In this document: positions 44,252-53,616 of the stretch, in pieces | Position numbering within the stretch: position 1 is the stretch's first letter | Layout of the letters: every line of letters starts with the position of its first letter | DNA from: Sphingopyxis panaciterrulae | GTDB taxonomy: Bacteria > Pseudomonadota > Alphaproteobacteria > Sphingomonadales > Sphingomonadaceae | Reading direction: 5' to 3' | Assembly: GCF_014199295.1 (NCBI RefSeq) | Contig: NZ_JACIJH010000012.1 | Location: 62,001 to 126,000 of the forward strand | Length of the DNA stretch: 64,000 nt | Made by a program: the position numbers and the translations under genes | The notes under the pieces: generated by a model | The model's database searches: none | What the model was told of the DNA's origin: nothing | Seen by the model: only the letters and a program-made list of their open reading frames with translations

Positions 44252-45274
44252 ATGGCGCTCGACCTTTCGCTCGAACCCGGTCAGCAGATGCTGCGCGACG
44301 GTCTCCGGCGCTTCCTTGCCGACAATGCGTGGCCGGGCTGGCGCAGCTTGTCCGATGCGTTGGGTCTCGGCGGCGTCGCGGTGCCTGAAGGGGCGGGCGG
44401 TTTCGGTGGCGGGATGCGCGACATCGCATTGGTCATGGGCGAGCTGGCGCCGGCGCATGCGGGTGCCGACTGGCTTTCGCATGCGGTGGCGAGCTGGCTG
44501 CTCGGCCGTGCGGCGCCGGCGCATCCGGCGCTTCCCGGCCTCGCAACGGGTAGTCGCCGGGCCGCGATTCTTTGTCCGGCGTCGAGCGCCGCCTTGCCCG
44601 CCATCGACGAGCGTGGGGTGCCGCGCGGCACCGCGACGCTGGTGGCGGGCGGGGCCGGGGCCGACCTGCTCCTGTTCGCCGCCGACGAGGCGATCCTGCT
44701 GATTGCCGCGCGCCGCGACAAGGTCGAGCAGCGGCACCGCATCATGCTCGACGGCAGCGTCACTGCCGATCTTTGCTTCGCGCTCGAACCCGGCGATGCC
44801 GAGCCGCTCGCCTCGGGCGCCGCGGCGCGCGCGCTAGGCGACCTCGCCAACGACATGATGCTGGCGGCGCGCTGTGCCGAGGCGGTCGGCCTGATGCGGC
44901 GGATGCTCGACGATACGACCGCCCATCTTGGGCAGCGGCGGCAATTCGGGGTCGCGATCGGGTCCTTTCAGGCGCTGCGGCACCGCGTGGCCGACATGCA
45001 GCTTGCGCTGATGAGGGCGGGGGCGCTGACCGAGGCCGCGGTCGGTGCGGTCGAGGCCGATGACGCGGGGCGCGGCCGCGCGGTCGCCGCCGCCTGCGTC
45101 GAGGTGGCCGATGCGGTGCGCGTCGTCGGCGAAGGGGCGGTGCAGATGCACGGCGCGATGGGGCTGACCGAGGAACTGGCGCTCGGCGCGCATTTCAAGC
45201 CCGCGCTGGCGATCGGCGCGGCGCTGGGGCCGCAGGCGGGCCATCTCGCCCGGTTCGTCGAAACGACAGCCTAA
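44252..45274 (+). CDS. Acyl-CoA dehydrogenase, short form (340 residues)
   Basis: FAD-dependent alpha,beta-dehydrogenation of an acyl-CoA. The N-terminal helical domain is shortened (MALDLSLEPGQQMLRDGLRR to about 100), the middle beta domain is reduced, and the C-terminal helical domain is the best conserved: 'MMLAARCAEAVGLMRRMLDD', 'GQRRQFGVAIGSFQALRHRV' (FAD-contacting Arg and Gln) and 'VQMHGAMGLTEELALGAHFK'. The form resembles the smaller partner of heteromeric steroid-type dehydrogenases. Its 3' end overlaps the convergent dehydrogenase gene by four bases. Confidence 0.85.
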   Translation: MALDLSLEPGQQMLRDGLRRFLADNAWPGWRSLSDALGLGGVAVPEGAGGFGGGMRDIALVMGELAPAHAGADWLSHAVASWLLGRAAPAHPALPGLATGSRRAAILCPASSAALPAIDERGVPRGTATLVAGGAGADLLLFAADEAILLIAARRDKVEQRHRIMLDGSVTADLCFALEPGDAEPLASGAAARALGDLANDMMLAARCAEAVGLMRRMLDDTTAHLGQRRQFGVAIGSFQALRHRVADMQLALMRAGALTEAAVGAVEADDAGRGRAVAAACVEVADAVRVVGEGAVQMHGAMGLTEELALGAHFKPALAIGAALGPQAGHLARFVETTA

Positions 45275-46404
45275 CCGAGGACCAGCCGTGCGATCAGGTC
45301 GCGCTGGATCTCGTTCGAGCCGGCATAGATGCTTGCCGCCCGGTCGTTGAGGTAGCGCGGCACCGCGACGGCCAGTTCGGCCGGCGTCTGCCCGTCGGCA
45401 TCGGCCCAGGCGGCGAAGCCCGCCATCTCGCACGCCAGCGCATCGATCCGCTGCGCCGCCTCGGTGCCGAGGATCTTGAGCGCCGAGGCATAGAGGGCGG
45501 GGCTGCCGCCGGTGCCGCGCATCGCCTTGAGCTCGAGCGCCTGCAAGGCTTCCAGTCCGACCGCCTCGCGCTCGAGCCGGGCGCGCAGCACCGTGTCGCG
45601 GCAGGGCTGCGCGCGCAGCCGCGCGACGCGCCCGATCAGCGCCGGGGCATATTTGCCGCCGCGCTCAAAGGTCAGCAGATGCTTGGCCACCGACCAGCCC
45701 TCATTCTCGGCGCCGAGCCGGTTCGCCTGCGGGACGCGGACGTCGTCGAAGAAGACCTGGTTCAGCTCATGGTCGCCGGCGAGGGTGCGGATCGGCTCGA
45801 CGCCGATGCCCGGCGAGCCCATGTCGAGCAGCAGGAAACTGATCCCCGCCTGTGGCTTGCCCTCGGCCGAGGTACGGACGAGGCAGAACATGCGGTTGGC
45901 GAAATGGGCGTGGGTGGTCCAGATCTTCGAGCCGTTGAGGACATAATCCCCGCCATCGCGGTCGGCGCGAAGCTGGAGCGCGGCGAGATCCGACCCAGCG
46001 CCCGGTTCCGAAAAGCCCTGGCACCAATAATCCTCGCCCGACAGGATGCGCGGCAGATAATGCGCGCGCTGTTCCGCCGTCCCGTAATGCATGATGACCG
46101 GCGCGACCATTTTCAGCCCCATTGGGGCGAGGTTGGGGGCGCTGGCGCGCGCGCATTCGGCGGCGAAGATGTAGCGCTGCATCTCGCTCCACCCTGGTCC
46201 GCCATGCTCGGCGGGCCAGTCGGGCGCCGCCCAGCCGCGCGCGTGCAGGATGCGCTGCCACGGCAGCGAGATCGCGGGATCGACGAACACGCTGGTCGCG
46301 CGCTCGGCGCCGCGGCGCAATTCGTCGGGCAGACGCGTTTCGAGAAAGGCGCGGACTTCGCTGCGGAAGGCGGCGAGCGCGGGATCGGTCATCGGGTCCA
46401 TCAT
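45271..46404 (-). CDS. Acyl-CoA dehydrogenase (377 residues)
   Basis: FAD-dependent acyl-CoA dehydrogenase of normal length. The three-domain fold is visible: N-terminal 'FRSEVRAFLETRLPDELRRG', 'APDWPAEHGGPGWSEMQRYI'; middle 'YWCQGFSEPGAGSDLAALQL', 'GSKIWTTHAHFANRMFCLVR'; and C-terminal 'ENEGWSVAKHLLTFERGG' and 'RAASIYAGSNEIQRDLIARL'. The branch is the FadE17/28-like one. Several Met codons are close at the start (46404, 46401, 46392); MTDPALAAF is as likely. It is convergent with the short dehydrogenase gene. Confidence 0.9.
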   Translation of the reverse strand: MMDPMTDPALAAFRSEVRAFLETRLPDELRRGAERATSVFVDPAISLPWQRILHARGWAAPDWPAEHGGPGWSEMQRYIFAAECARASAPNLAPMGLKMVAPVIMHYGTAEQRAHYLPRILSGEDYWCQGFSEPGAGSDLAALQLRADRDGGDYVLNGSKIWTTHAHFANRMFCLVRTSAEGKPQAGISFLLLDMGSPGIGVEPIRTLAGDHELNQVFFDDVRVPQANRLGAENEGWSVAKHLLTFERGGKYAPALIGRVARLRAQPCRDTVLRARLEREAVGLEALQALELKAMRGTGGSPALYASALKILGTEAAQRIDALACEMAGFAAWADADGQTPAELAVAVPRYLNDRAASIYAGSNEIQRDLIARLVLG

Positions 46405-46451
46405 CGCTCCTGTCTAGGCCGCGGCGGGACGGCGCCAAGCTGGCGGATGCG

Positions 46452-47213
46452 TCAGGCCCGCGCACCGACGAAGCCCAGTCCTGCCGCAAGCTGGATCGAC
46501 TGCGCCCGTCCGGTCGCGCCCAGCTTCGCGGCGGCGTTGCGCAGGTGAAAGCGCACGGTCGACACCGACAGCGACAGGATGATGCCGATCTCTCCGTCGG
46601 TCTTGCCCGCGGCCGCCCAGCGCAGGCATTGCACCTCGCGCCGGGTCAGCGTCTGGGGCACCGTGGCGTTGCGCGGCCGTCCGCGCGCTTCGTTGTGCGT
46701 CGCAACGAGGCGCAGCGCGAGATCGTGGAGACGCCCGGCATGGCGTGCGAACAGCGCCTCGACCCCGACCGGCTCGCGCGAGCACCAGAAGACCGCGCCG
46801 ACCAGCCCGCGCGGCAGATGCACCGGGGCGATGATCGCCTCGCCGAAATTGGGCGTATCCTTCGTCTGTTGGCAATCGACCGCGTCGAGCAGGCCGGTCG
46901 CGCGCCAGCTTCCCAGCCGCCCGTCGCTGTAGAAGAAGGGCTCGGCCACCAGCCGCGCCGCGGTCAGGAAGGCGACGTGCAACGCCAGCTTGCGGTCGCG
47001 CCAATAGGCATAATCGGGATCGATCCAGCGAAAGCTGGTTTCGGCATAGGGGCTGCCGTCCCGGTCGGCCATCGGTTCGGGATCGCCGAGATCGGCCTGC
47101 GCCGCGACGAAGGGCAGGCCGATTTCGTCGCCGATCGCCTGCACCCCGGCGATCAGTGCGGGCATGTCCGCCCAGCAGCGCGCCTGGCTGTCCGTCACCT
47201 CATCCGTCCCCAT
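46452..47213 (-). CDS. LuxR-type transcriptional regulator
   Basis: A 253-residue regulator. The C-terminal HTH (about 189-241) is of the quorum-sensing LuxR type: LTRREVQCLRWAAAGKTDGE, then IGIILSLSVSTVRFHLRNAA. The N-terminal domain (about 20-170) is placed like an autoinducer-binding domain, but I do not see the usual Trp/Tyr/Asp-Pro pocket pattern with confidence, so the ligand may not be an acyl-homoserine lactone. No luxI-type synthase is in the window. It is divergent from the TonB receptor and probably controls it. The ATG at 47213 has GAGG just upstream; 47231 is an alternative. Confidence 0.85.
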   Translation of the reverse strand: MGTDEVTDSQARCWADMPALIAGVQAIGDEIGLPFVAAQADLGDPEPMADRDGSPYAETSFRWIDPDYAYWRDRKLALHVAFLTAARLVAEPFFYSDGRLGSWRATGLLDAVDCQQTKDTPNFGEAIIAPVHLPRGLVGAVFWCSREPVGVEALFARHAGRLHDLALRLVATHNEARGRPRNATVPQTLTRREVQCLRWAAAGKTDGEIGIILSLSVSTVRFHLRNAAAKLGATGRAQSIQLAAGLGFVGARA

Positions 47214-47350
47214 CTGTCCTCTGACCCCCATCCTGACACAGGTGCCAGCTTGTCCGCGCGGCCGATATCCGGTCCTCTGCCACGGTCCGGCCTCCGCGAC
47301 GTTCGCACGAAGACGAACGCAGCGGCAAGCCGTTTGAGGGAGGATCGACG

Positions 47351-49813
47351 ATGAAGGCAATCCAAATTTTCCTGCTCGCGGGAACCAGTCTCGCGGCTGC
47401 GACCCCGGCGCTGGCGCAGGACGCCGCGGCGGACGGCGTGGTCGCCGACGGCGATATCATCGTCACGGCGCAGCGCCGCGCCGAATCGATCAACGATGTC
47501 GGCATGGCGATCCAGGCGGTCGATGCCGAAACGCTCGAAAATCTGCGCGTCACCGATGTGCGCGATCTGACCGCCGTCGTGCCCAGCTTCACCGTATCGC
47601 AAAGCTATCAGGGCGTGCCGACCTACACGTTGCGCGGGATCGGCTTCAACACGATCAACCTGTCGGCCACCTCGACCGTCGGTACCTATGTCGACGAGGT
47701 CGCCTATGCCTATCCGATCATGAACACCGGTCCGGTCATGGACCTCGAACGGGTCGAGGTGCTGAAGGGGCCGCAGGGCACGCTCTATGGCCGGAACACG
47801 ACCGCCGGGTTGATTAACTTCATCACCGCCAAGCCGACAGACCATTTCGACGCAGGCGTCACCGCGGAACTTGGCAATTACCAGACCTATAATTTCGCGG
47901 GCCATATTTCCGGCCCGCTCGGCGAAGGGGGCGCCGCGCGCCTCGCGATCCGCAGCGAGAACAGCGACAAGGGATGGCAGATCAGCAATTCGCGTCCCGA
48001 CGAACGCCTCGGCAAGGTCGACAAGCTGGGCATCCGAGGGTCGCTGGCGATCGACCCGGGTCCCGGCACCAGCATCGATCTGTCGGTCACCTGGTGGCAG
48101 AACAAGTCGGACACGGTGGCCGGACAGGGCATCGGCTTCACCCCGGCGACCGATCCGGTGACGGGGACCAGCGCGTCGCACTTGTTCAATGTCCCGGGGA
48201 TCGCCGACTATATTGCGGATAATTTCCCGACCGGCGCAAGCCAGGCCGACTGGGCGCCCGAGGCCGGCCGCTCGGCCGATATCGGGCGGGGGGCCGGATT
48301 GCCCGGCGATCTGGCGGAAGACAATCGCTTCTGGGGCCTGAAGCTGCGGGTCGATCAGGACCTCGGCGATGCGGTGAAGCTTGTCAGCCTGACCAGCTAC
48401 AACGACTTCCGGCGCAAGGCGCTGTCCGACTGGAGCGGCGCGCCCTATGAGATTCTGCTGCAAAAGGCCGACGGCCGCATCAAGAGCTTTGCCCAGGAAA
48501 TCCATTTCGAGGGCGAGGCCGGCCGGGTGAACTGGCTGGTCGGCGGCTATTATGGCCACGACAAGATCGTCGACAGCAACCGGACGCTGCTCGGCGAAAA
48601 CGCGAATGCGCGCTTCATCCGCGCGGCGCCCTATCTCGTCGTGCCCGGCGTCAACCTGCTCGAAACGCCGTTCAACTCAGGTGGCTATACCGCCGCCGAC
48701 ATGGCGACGGCGTTCCGCACCTATGAAGACATCGGCACGATGAACACGAAGACATGGAGCCTCTTCGGCAATGCTGACGCAGAGTTGACCGAGCAGCTCA
48801 AGCTGACCGTCGGCCTCCGCTATACCGAGGACAAGCAGGATTATGTCGGCTGCTCGCGCGATTATAAGGGCAGCATGCTGCCCAACGTCAACGTCGTGAA
48901 CCGCTTCCTCTTCTCGGCGGGGGGCACGCTGCCGATCCCGGCGCCGATCGTGGAGGGGCAGTGCAATACCTTTGACGATGTAACGAACAGCTTCGGCCCG
49001 GTGGTCTCGACGCTCGACGAGAACAACCTTGCCTGGCGCGTCGTGCTCGACTGGTCGCCGAACGAGAACACGCTCGTCTATGCGTCGGTTTCGCGCGGAT
49101 ACAAATCGGGCACCTCGCCGGTCAACGCGGCGAGCAAGGCCCGCCAGAATGCGCCGGTCGTGCAGGAAAGGCTGACCGCCTACGAACTGGGTCTGAAAGC
49201 GACGCTGGCGGACCGGCTGCTCCAGGCGAACTTCGCCGCCTTCTATTATGATTACAAGGACAAGCAGATCAGCACCTATTTCGCCGATCCGATCTATACG
49301 GCGTTGGCGAGGCTCGACAATGTGCCGAAGTCGAAGGCTTATGGCTTCGAGGGCGAGCTGATGCTGCGTCCGGCGCAGGGCGTGACGATCGCCGCCAACG
49401 GCCTGTGGCTGAAGACCCGCGTGATCGATTATGTCGGCACCAATGCCGCCGGACAGCCAGAGAATTTCGATGGAGCTGAATTCATCTACAGCCCGCGGTT
49501 CCAGGGCAGCATCGTCGCGGCCTACGATACGCCGGTGAGCGACACGCTGAACGTCAACGGCGCGGTCAGCCTGCGCTATCAGGGTAAATCGAACACGATT
49601 TTCGAAGACGACCCGCTCTACAAGATCGATTCCTACGCCGTCGTGAACGCCAGTCTTGGCCTGAAGTCGCAGGCCGGCTGGTCGCTGTCGCTGTGGGCGA
49701 AGAATCTGTTCGACAAATATTATTGGTCGGCGGTCGCCAGCAACGCCAATGTCGTCGTTCGCTTCGCCAACCAGCCGCGGACATACGGCCTGACCCTGGG
49801 ATTCGATTTCTAG
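47351..49813 (+). CDS. TonB-dependent outer-membrane receptor
   Basis: An 820-residue outer-membrane transporter. A signal peptide (MKAIQIFLLAGTSLAAATPA, cleavage after ALA) is followed by a TonB-box-like DIIVTAQRR, the plug domain (about 45-160, with 'PTYTLRGIGFNTINLSATST', 'LERVEVLKGPQGTLYGRNTT') and a 22-strand barrel ending in 'VRFANQPRTYGLTLGFDF' with the terminal Phe needed for insertion. It is of the sphingomonad catabolic type rather than a siderophore type. GGGAGGA precedes the start. Likely imports the substrate of the surrounding enzymes. Confidence 0.94.
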   Translation: MKAIQIFLLAGTSLAAATPALAQDAAADGVVADGDIIVTAQRRAESINDVGMAIQAVDAETLENLRVTDVRDLTAVVPSFTVSQSYQGVPTYTLRGIGFNTINLSATSTVGTYVDEVAYAYPIMNTGPVMDLERVEVLKGPQGTLYGRNTTAGLINFITAKPTDHFDAGVTAELGNYQTYNFAGHISGPLGEGGAARLAIRSENSDKGWQISNSRPDERLGKVDKLGIRGSLAIDPGPGTSIDLSVTWWQNKSDTVAGQGIGFTPATDPVTGTSASHLFNVPGIADYIADNFPTGASQADWAPEAGRSADIGRGAGLPGDLAEDNRFWGLKLRVDQDLGDAVKLVSLTSYNDFRRKALSDWSGAPYEILLQKADGRIKSFAQEIHFEGEAGRVNWLVGGYYGHDKIVDSNRTLLGENANARFIRAAPYLVVPGVNLLETPFNSGGYTAADMATAFRTYEDIGTMNTKTWSLFGNADAELTEQLKLTVGLRYTEDKQDYVGCSRDYKGSMLPNVNVVNRFLFSAGGTLPIPAPIVEGQCNTFDDVTNSFGPVVSTLDENNLAWRVVLDWSPNENTLVYASVSRGYKSGTSPVNAASKARQNAPVVQERLTAYELGLKATLADRLLQANFAAFYYDYKDKQISTYFADPIYTALARLDNVPKSKAYGFEGELMLRPAQGVTIAANGLWLKTRVIDYVGTNAAGQPENFDGAEFIYSPRFQGSIVAAYDTPVSDTLNVNGAVSLRYQGKSNTIFEDDPLYKIDSYAVVNASLGLKSQAGWSLSLWAKNLFDKYYWSAVASNANVVVRFANQPRTYGLTLGFDF

Positions 49814-49831
49814 GGCCGGGTCGCCCGGCCC
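49813..49831. terminator. Bidirectional hairpin between TonB receptor and Rieske gene
   Basis: GGGCCGGG, loop TCG, CCCGGCCC: a perfect eight-base-pair stem in the 24-base gap between two convergent genes. There is no T-run. Confidence 0.6.
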
Positions 49832-49837
49832 ATCCGA

Positions 49838-50869
49838 TCAGCCTGCCGGGGCGGGCGCGCCGGCGGCAAGCGCCCGGTTCATCATCAGGCGGGCATGGGT
49901 CGCGCCGGCGTCGATGTTCAGCGCGCGCAGCTTGGCGTCGGGGTGGGCGTCGACATAGCGCTGCTGCGCCTCGAGCACGTCGATATCCTGCTGGACCAGC
50001 GCCCGCATCGTCGCGTTGAAGCGCGCCTGCGTGGCCGCGTCGGCGTCGCGCGCGAAATCGCGGGCCTGAACCAGGAAATAATAGCAGCTCCGCTCGGTCG
50101 CGGGGGTGATGAGGTTGATGACATAGCCGGTAACGCCTTCCGCCCGGTCGCCCGCGAAGCCGCCCGTGCCGACGAGCGCGACGCCCGAATCGATCAGCAC
50201 CGTCGATGGGAGGATGAAGCGGCAGACCTGCCAGCGGTCGACGCGACCCGGCTTGCCGAGCATCTGCGCCCAATAGGGGGGCGGGTCGATATCGGGCATG
50301 AAGCGTTCGAGGATCGCGGCATCGGCCTCGCGCCGCGCCGCGACGGGCGCCTCCATCAGTTCGTTCTGCCCGATCGTTTCGGGATGGACATAGGTTTCGT
50401 GGGTCAGGTCCATCAGATTGTCGATGACGAAGCGATGATCGCAGGCGAGCGTGAAATGCTCGCGCGTCTGCGCCCACTCGGTGCTTGCGAGCCACGGCAG
50501 GTCGGGAAGCTTCGCGGGGTCCGCCGCCTCTTCGCCGATCCAGACCCAGATCATGCCATAGCGTTCGACCGTCTCGTACACCTTGCTGACGCGCAGCCCC
50601 AGGCTGGCATCCTTGCCGGGGGCCTGCAGGCAGCGGCCTTCGCCGTCGAAGAGCATGCCGTGATATTTGCAGCGGATGTTGTCGCCCTCGATCATTCCCA
50701 TCGACAGCGGCACCAGGCGATGCGGGCAGCCGTCGTGCATCGCGACGACCTGGCCGTCCGTTTTGCGATAGAGAACGACCTCTTCGCCGCATATCGTGCG
50801 CGCGACGGGCGCGCCGCCGAACTCGTCGTCGAACGCCGCCACATACCAGTTGTTCCGGATGAACATCAT
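49838..50869 (-). CDS. Rieske non-haem iron oxygenase (VanA-like)
   Basis: A 343-residue oxygenase component, similar in layout to vanillate O-demethylase VanA. The Rieske cluster ligands are C48 and H50 (GCPHRLVPLS) and C67 and H70 (IRCKYHGMLF). The mononuclear iron site is in NLMDLTHETYVH, ligands H157 and H162, with bridging D154 nearby. The start MMFIRNNWYVAAF has AGGGAG upstream. Such enzymes demethylate methoxy-aromatics or hydroxylate rings, and need a reductase such as VanB, which is not in the window. Convergent with the TonB gene; divergent from the CoA-ligase operon. Confidence 0.92.
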   Translation of the reverse strand: MMFIRNNWYVAAFDDEFGGAPVARTICGEEVVLYRKTDGQVVAMHDGCPHRLVPLSMGMIEGDNIRCKYHGMLFDGEGRCLQAPGKDASLGLRVSKVYETVERYGMIWVWIGEEAADPAKLPDLPWLASTEWAQTREHFTLACDHRFVIDNLMDLTHETYVHPETIGQNELMEAPVAARREADAAILERFMPDIDPPPYWAQMLGKPGRVDRWQVCRFILPSTVLIDSGVALVGTGGFAGDRAEGVTGYVINLITPATERSCYYFLVQARDFARDADAATQARFNATMRALVQQDIDVLEAQQRYVDAHPDAKLRALNIDAGATHARLMMNRALAAGAPAPAG

Positions 50870-50970
50870 ACCTGCTCCCTGAATTCTGCTATTGAACCTA
50901 CAAAACCCCTGTGGGGCCATAGTCTGTTCAGATTTGCCGATTAGTCAACTATTATCGGGGTTGTGTCACG

Positions 50971-50987
50971 GTATCGAAAGAGATACG
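50971..50987. promoter_or_regulatory. Palindrome GTATC-N6-GATAC in the Rieske/ligase divergent gap
   Basis: GTATC and GATAC flank GAAAGA. The sequence GGTATCGAAAGAGAT resembles GGTATTCGAAAGCGAT at 57031-57046 before the cleavage-oxygenase operon. It lies 33 bases before the ligase ATG. Candidate operator. Confidence 0.4.
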
Positions 50988-51019
50988 GGTAACGAAGTTG
51001 TAGGGGAGGATCGGGACGA

Positions 51020-52681
51020 ATGCGGCCGCCGCAAACGCAAATTGACCATTATCACGGGGCCGGGCTCTGGGGGGCGGAAACGATCGATTCGCGCTTTCGC
51101 GCCAATGTCGCGCGGGCACCCGACCGGCTCGCGCTGGCCGATGCGCCGAACCGGGCCGACTTCACCGATGGCGCGCCGTACCGGCTGACCTATGCCGAGC
51201 TCGACCGCGCGGTGGACCGGGTCGCGGCGTTGATCCGCGCGCGCGGTGCGGGCCCCGGCGACATCGTGGTCTATCAGCTTCCGAACATCGTCGAATCGGT
51301 GATCCTGTTCCTCGCCTGCGCCCGCGCCGGCGCGATCGCGAGTCCGCTGCTCGTCCAGTTCGACGGCAACGAGATCGACTATGTGGTCGGCAAGCTCCAG
51401 CCCCGCCTCTTCATCGCCGGACGGTTCAAGACGCGCGACCTGGCGGCCAATGCCGCGTCGATATGCGAGAGCGCGGGCTGCACGCTGATCCGCGTCGAGG
51501 ACCTGCTCGCGGGCGCCGGCGCGCCGGCGCCGATCCCGCCTAGCGGCCGCGACGCCGACGATGTCGTCACCATCTGCTGGACCTCGGGCACCGAGGGTCG
51601 GCCGAAGGGCGTGATGCGCACCGCGAACAACTGGTTCGTCACGGGACGCAACATGGTGCACGGCGCGGCGCTGCGCGACGGCGAGGTGATCCTCAACATC
51701 CGTCCGCTCGTCAACATGGCGGCGATCGGCGGCAGCTTCATGTCGTGGCTCGCGACCGCGTCGACGCTGGTGCTGCACCATCCGCTCGACATCGGCCTCG
51801 TCATCCAGCAGATTCGCGACGAGCGCGTGTCGGTGACTTTCATGCCGCCCGCCTTCTTCGTGTCGCTGCTCAAGGACGAAAGGGTGCGCGCCGCCGCTGA
51901 CCTGTCGAGCCTGCGGCTGATGGGGACCGGCTCGGCCGCGATCCCGGCGTGGGCGATCGACGGCATCGAACGCGAGTTCGGGATCGAGATCATCAATTTC
52001 TTCGGCTCGAACGAAGGCACCAGCCTGCTCAGCACGCCGCGCGAGGTCCCCGATCCCGCGATGCGTGCGACGCTGTTCCCGCGCTTCGGCCGCCCCGAAT
52101 TCGACTGGCCGACCTTTCCGCCGACGCGCGACTTCACCACCCATCTCGTCGATCCGGACAGCGGTGAGGAGATCGAGGAGCCGAAGCGGCCGGGCGAGAT
52201 GCGTATCGCGGGGCCCGGCATCTTCCTCGGCTATTATGGCGAGCCCGAGATGACGAAAGCGGCGTTCGACGAGCGGGGGCGCTACCGGACCGGCGACCTG
52301 TTCGAGATCGCCGGCGATGGCGATCTGGCGCGCTTCTATCGCTTCGTCGGGCGCTGCAAGGACATCATCGTGCGCGGCGGCATCAAGATCGCGCCCGCCG
52401 AACTCGACGATCTGATCGCCGGGTTCGACGAGGTGGTCGAGGCCGCCTTCTTCGGCTGCGACGACGACCGTCTCGGCGAGATCGTCGGCGTGGCGGTGGT
52501 ACCGAAGCCGGGACGCACAGTCGCCCTCGACGATGTGATCGCCTATCTGAAGAGCCGGCGGGTCGCGGTGTTCAAGCTGCCCCAGTTGCTGCTCACCCTC
52601 GACGCCTTGCCGCGCAACGGGCTGATGAAGGTTCAGCGCGACAGGCTGCGCGACCTTGCGCGCGCGCAGGAGGCTGCCTGA
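51020..52681 (+). CDS. Acyl-CoA synthetase / AMP-dependent CoA ligase
   Basis: Activates a carboxylic acid through an acyl-adenylate to its CoA thioester. The 553-residue ANL enzyme has the P-loop TSGTEGRPKG (188-197), 'EFGIEIINFFGSNEG', the hinge/motor segment 'GRYRTGDLFEI' and 'RCKDIIVRGGIKIAPAELD', and the catalytic Lys in LPRNGLMKVQR (K537). GGGGAGGA lies before the ATG. It heads a four-gene operon: the stop TGA shares its A with the ATG of the DUF1295 gene. The substrate could be a long, ring-bearing or phenylpropanoid acid; the sequence does not say which. Confidence 0.93.
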   Translation: MRPPQTQIDHYHGAGLWGAETIDSRFRANVARAPDRLALADAPNRADFTDGAPYRLTYAELDRAVDRVAALIRARGAGPGDIVVYQLPNIVESVILFLACARAGAIASPLLVQFDGNEIDYVVGKLQPRLFIAGRFKTRDLAANAASICESAGCTLIRVEDLLAGAGAPAPIPPSGRDADDVVTICWTSGTEGRPKGVMRTANNWFVTGRNMVHGAALRDGEVILNIRPLVNMAAIGGSFMSWLATASTLVLHHPLDIGLVIQQIRDERVSVTFMPPAFFVSLLKDERVRAAADLSSLRLMGTGSAAIPAWAIDGIEREFGIEIINFFGSNEGTSLLSTPREVPDPAMRATLFPRFGRPEFDWPTFPPTRDFTTHLVDPDSGEEIEEPKRPGEMRIAGPGIFLGYYGEPEMTKAAFDERGRYRTGDLFEIAGDGDLARFYRFVGRCKDIIVRGGIKIAPAELDDLIAGFDEVVEAAFFGCDDDRLGEIVGVAVVPKPGRTVALDDVIAYLKSRRVAVFKLPQLLLTLDALPRNGLMKVQRDRLRDLARAQEAA

Positions 52682-53616
52682 TGTTTGTCGCGCTCTGCAT
52701 CTGGATCGCCCTGGCCCTTTCGTGGCGGCTCGCCATGCCGGCCGATGCACGCGGGCGGCGCTGGAATATCGTCCATATGCTGCTGCCCGGCGTCGTCATC
52801 GCGGCGTGGGCGCTGGCGCCGGCCGACCTCGAGCCGTCGCTGGCTTCGTTCGTGATCGGCGGCGGGGCGATGATCCTGTTCGGTGCCCTCGGCTGGGCGA
52901 TCGGGGAGGGGCGGCGGAACCACAGCATCATGGACATCGTCTATCCGATGATCAGCTTCGGCACCGCGGCGGCCATCGTGGCGAGCGCGGTTTCGCAGCC
53001 GACGCCGCGGATAGGGGTGCTGATGGGCCTGATGCTGCTGTGGATGCTGCGCCTTGCGCGCCACGCGACCGGCACCAACCTGAAGATCGAGCAGGACCCT
53101 TACGCAAGCCTGCGCCGCCGTTTCGGTGCGCGCTGGCCGCTGTGGAGCTTCTTTTCGGTCTATATGCTGCAGGGAACGATCCTGTGGACCTGGTGCCTGC
53201 CCTTCGCCTTCGCCGGCCAGACGGCAGCGCGCACGATGCAGCCGCTCGACTGGGCCGGTGTCGCGCTGTGGGCGGTCGGTTTCGCCTTCCAGGCGATCGG
53301 CGATCACCAGATGAACGCCTTCAAGGCCGACCCCGCCAATCGCGGCGGGATCATGGACCGAGGCCTCTGGGCCTATACCCGCCACCCCAATTATTTCGGC
53401 GAGGCACTGATGTGGTGGGGCTATTTCTTCTTTGCGCTCGTCCATCCCTGGGGATGGCTCGCCGCGATCGGCCCCGCCTATGTCACCTGGTTCATGGGCT
53501 GGGGGTCGGCGACGCCCGGCAACGAGCGCCACATGCGCAAGTCGCGCGGGCAGGCGTTCGACGATTATGCGCGGCGCGTGCCGATGTTCTTCCCGCGCTT
53601 GCGGCCGCGCCGATGA
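52681..53616 (+). CDS. DUF1295 membrane enzyme (steroid 5-alpha-reductase / ICMT-like fold)
   Basis: A 311-residue integral membrane protein with about seven to nine helices. The C-terminal DUF1295 signature is present: 'GDHQMNAFKADPANRGGIMD', 'RGLWAYTRHPNYFGEALMWW' and 'PGNERHMRKSRGQAFDDYAR'. The fold is shared by steroid 5-alpha-reductases and isoprenylcysteine methyltransferases; the conserved RHPNY segment binds a nucleotide or SAM. Many bacterial members are uncharacterised. Position inside a CoA-ligase/SDR operon suggests reduction of an enone or similar lipid-like intermediate. It overlaps the SDR by ATGA. Confidence 0.85.
   Translation: MFVALCIWIALALSWRLAMPADARGRRWNIVHMLLPGVVIAAWALAPADLEPSLASFVIGGGAMILFGALGWAIGEGRRNHSIMDIVYPMISFGTAAAIVASAVSQPTPRIGVLMGLMLLWMLRLARHATGTNLKIEQDPYASLRRRFGARWPLWSFFSVYMLQGTILWTWCLPFAFAGQTAARTMQPLDWAGVALWAVGFAFQAIGDHQMNAFKADPANRGGIMDRGLWAYTRHPNYFGEALMWWGYFFFALVHPWGWLAAIGPAYVTWFMGWGSATPGNERHMRKSRGQAFDDYARRVPMFFPRLRPRR

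Noticed and set aside
47214-47350. lux-box type operator between LuxR and TonB genes
   Set aside because: Only four-base outer symmetry (GACA...TGTC near 47234) and a weak GTTCG/CGAAC pair at 47301-47318; not convincing.
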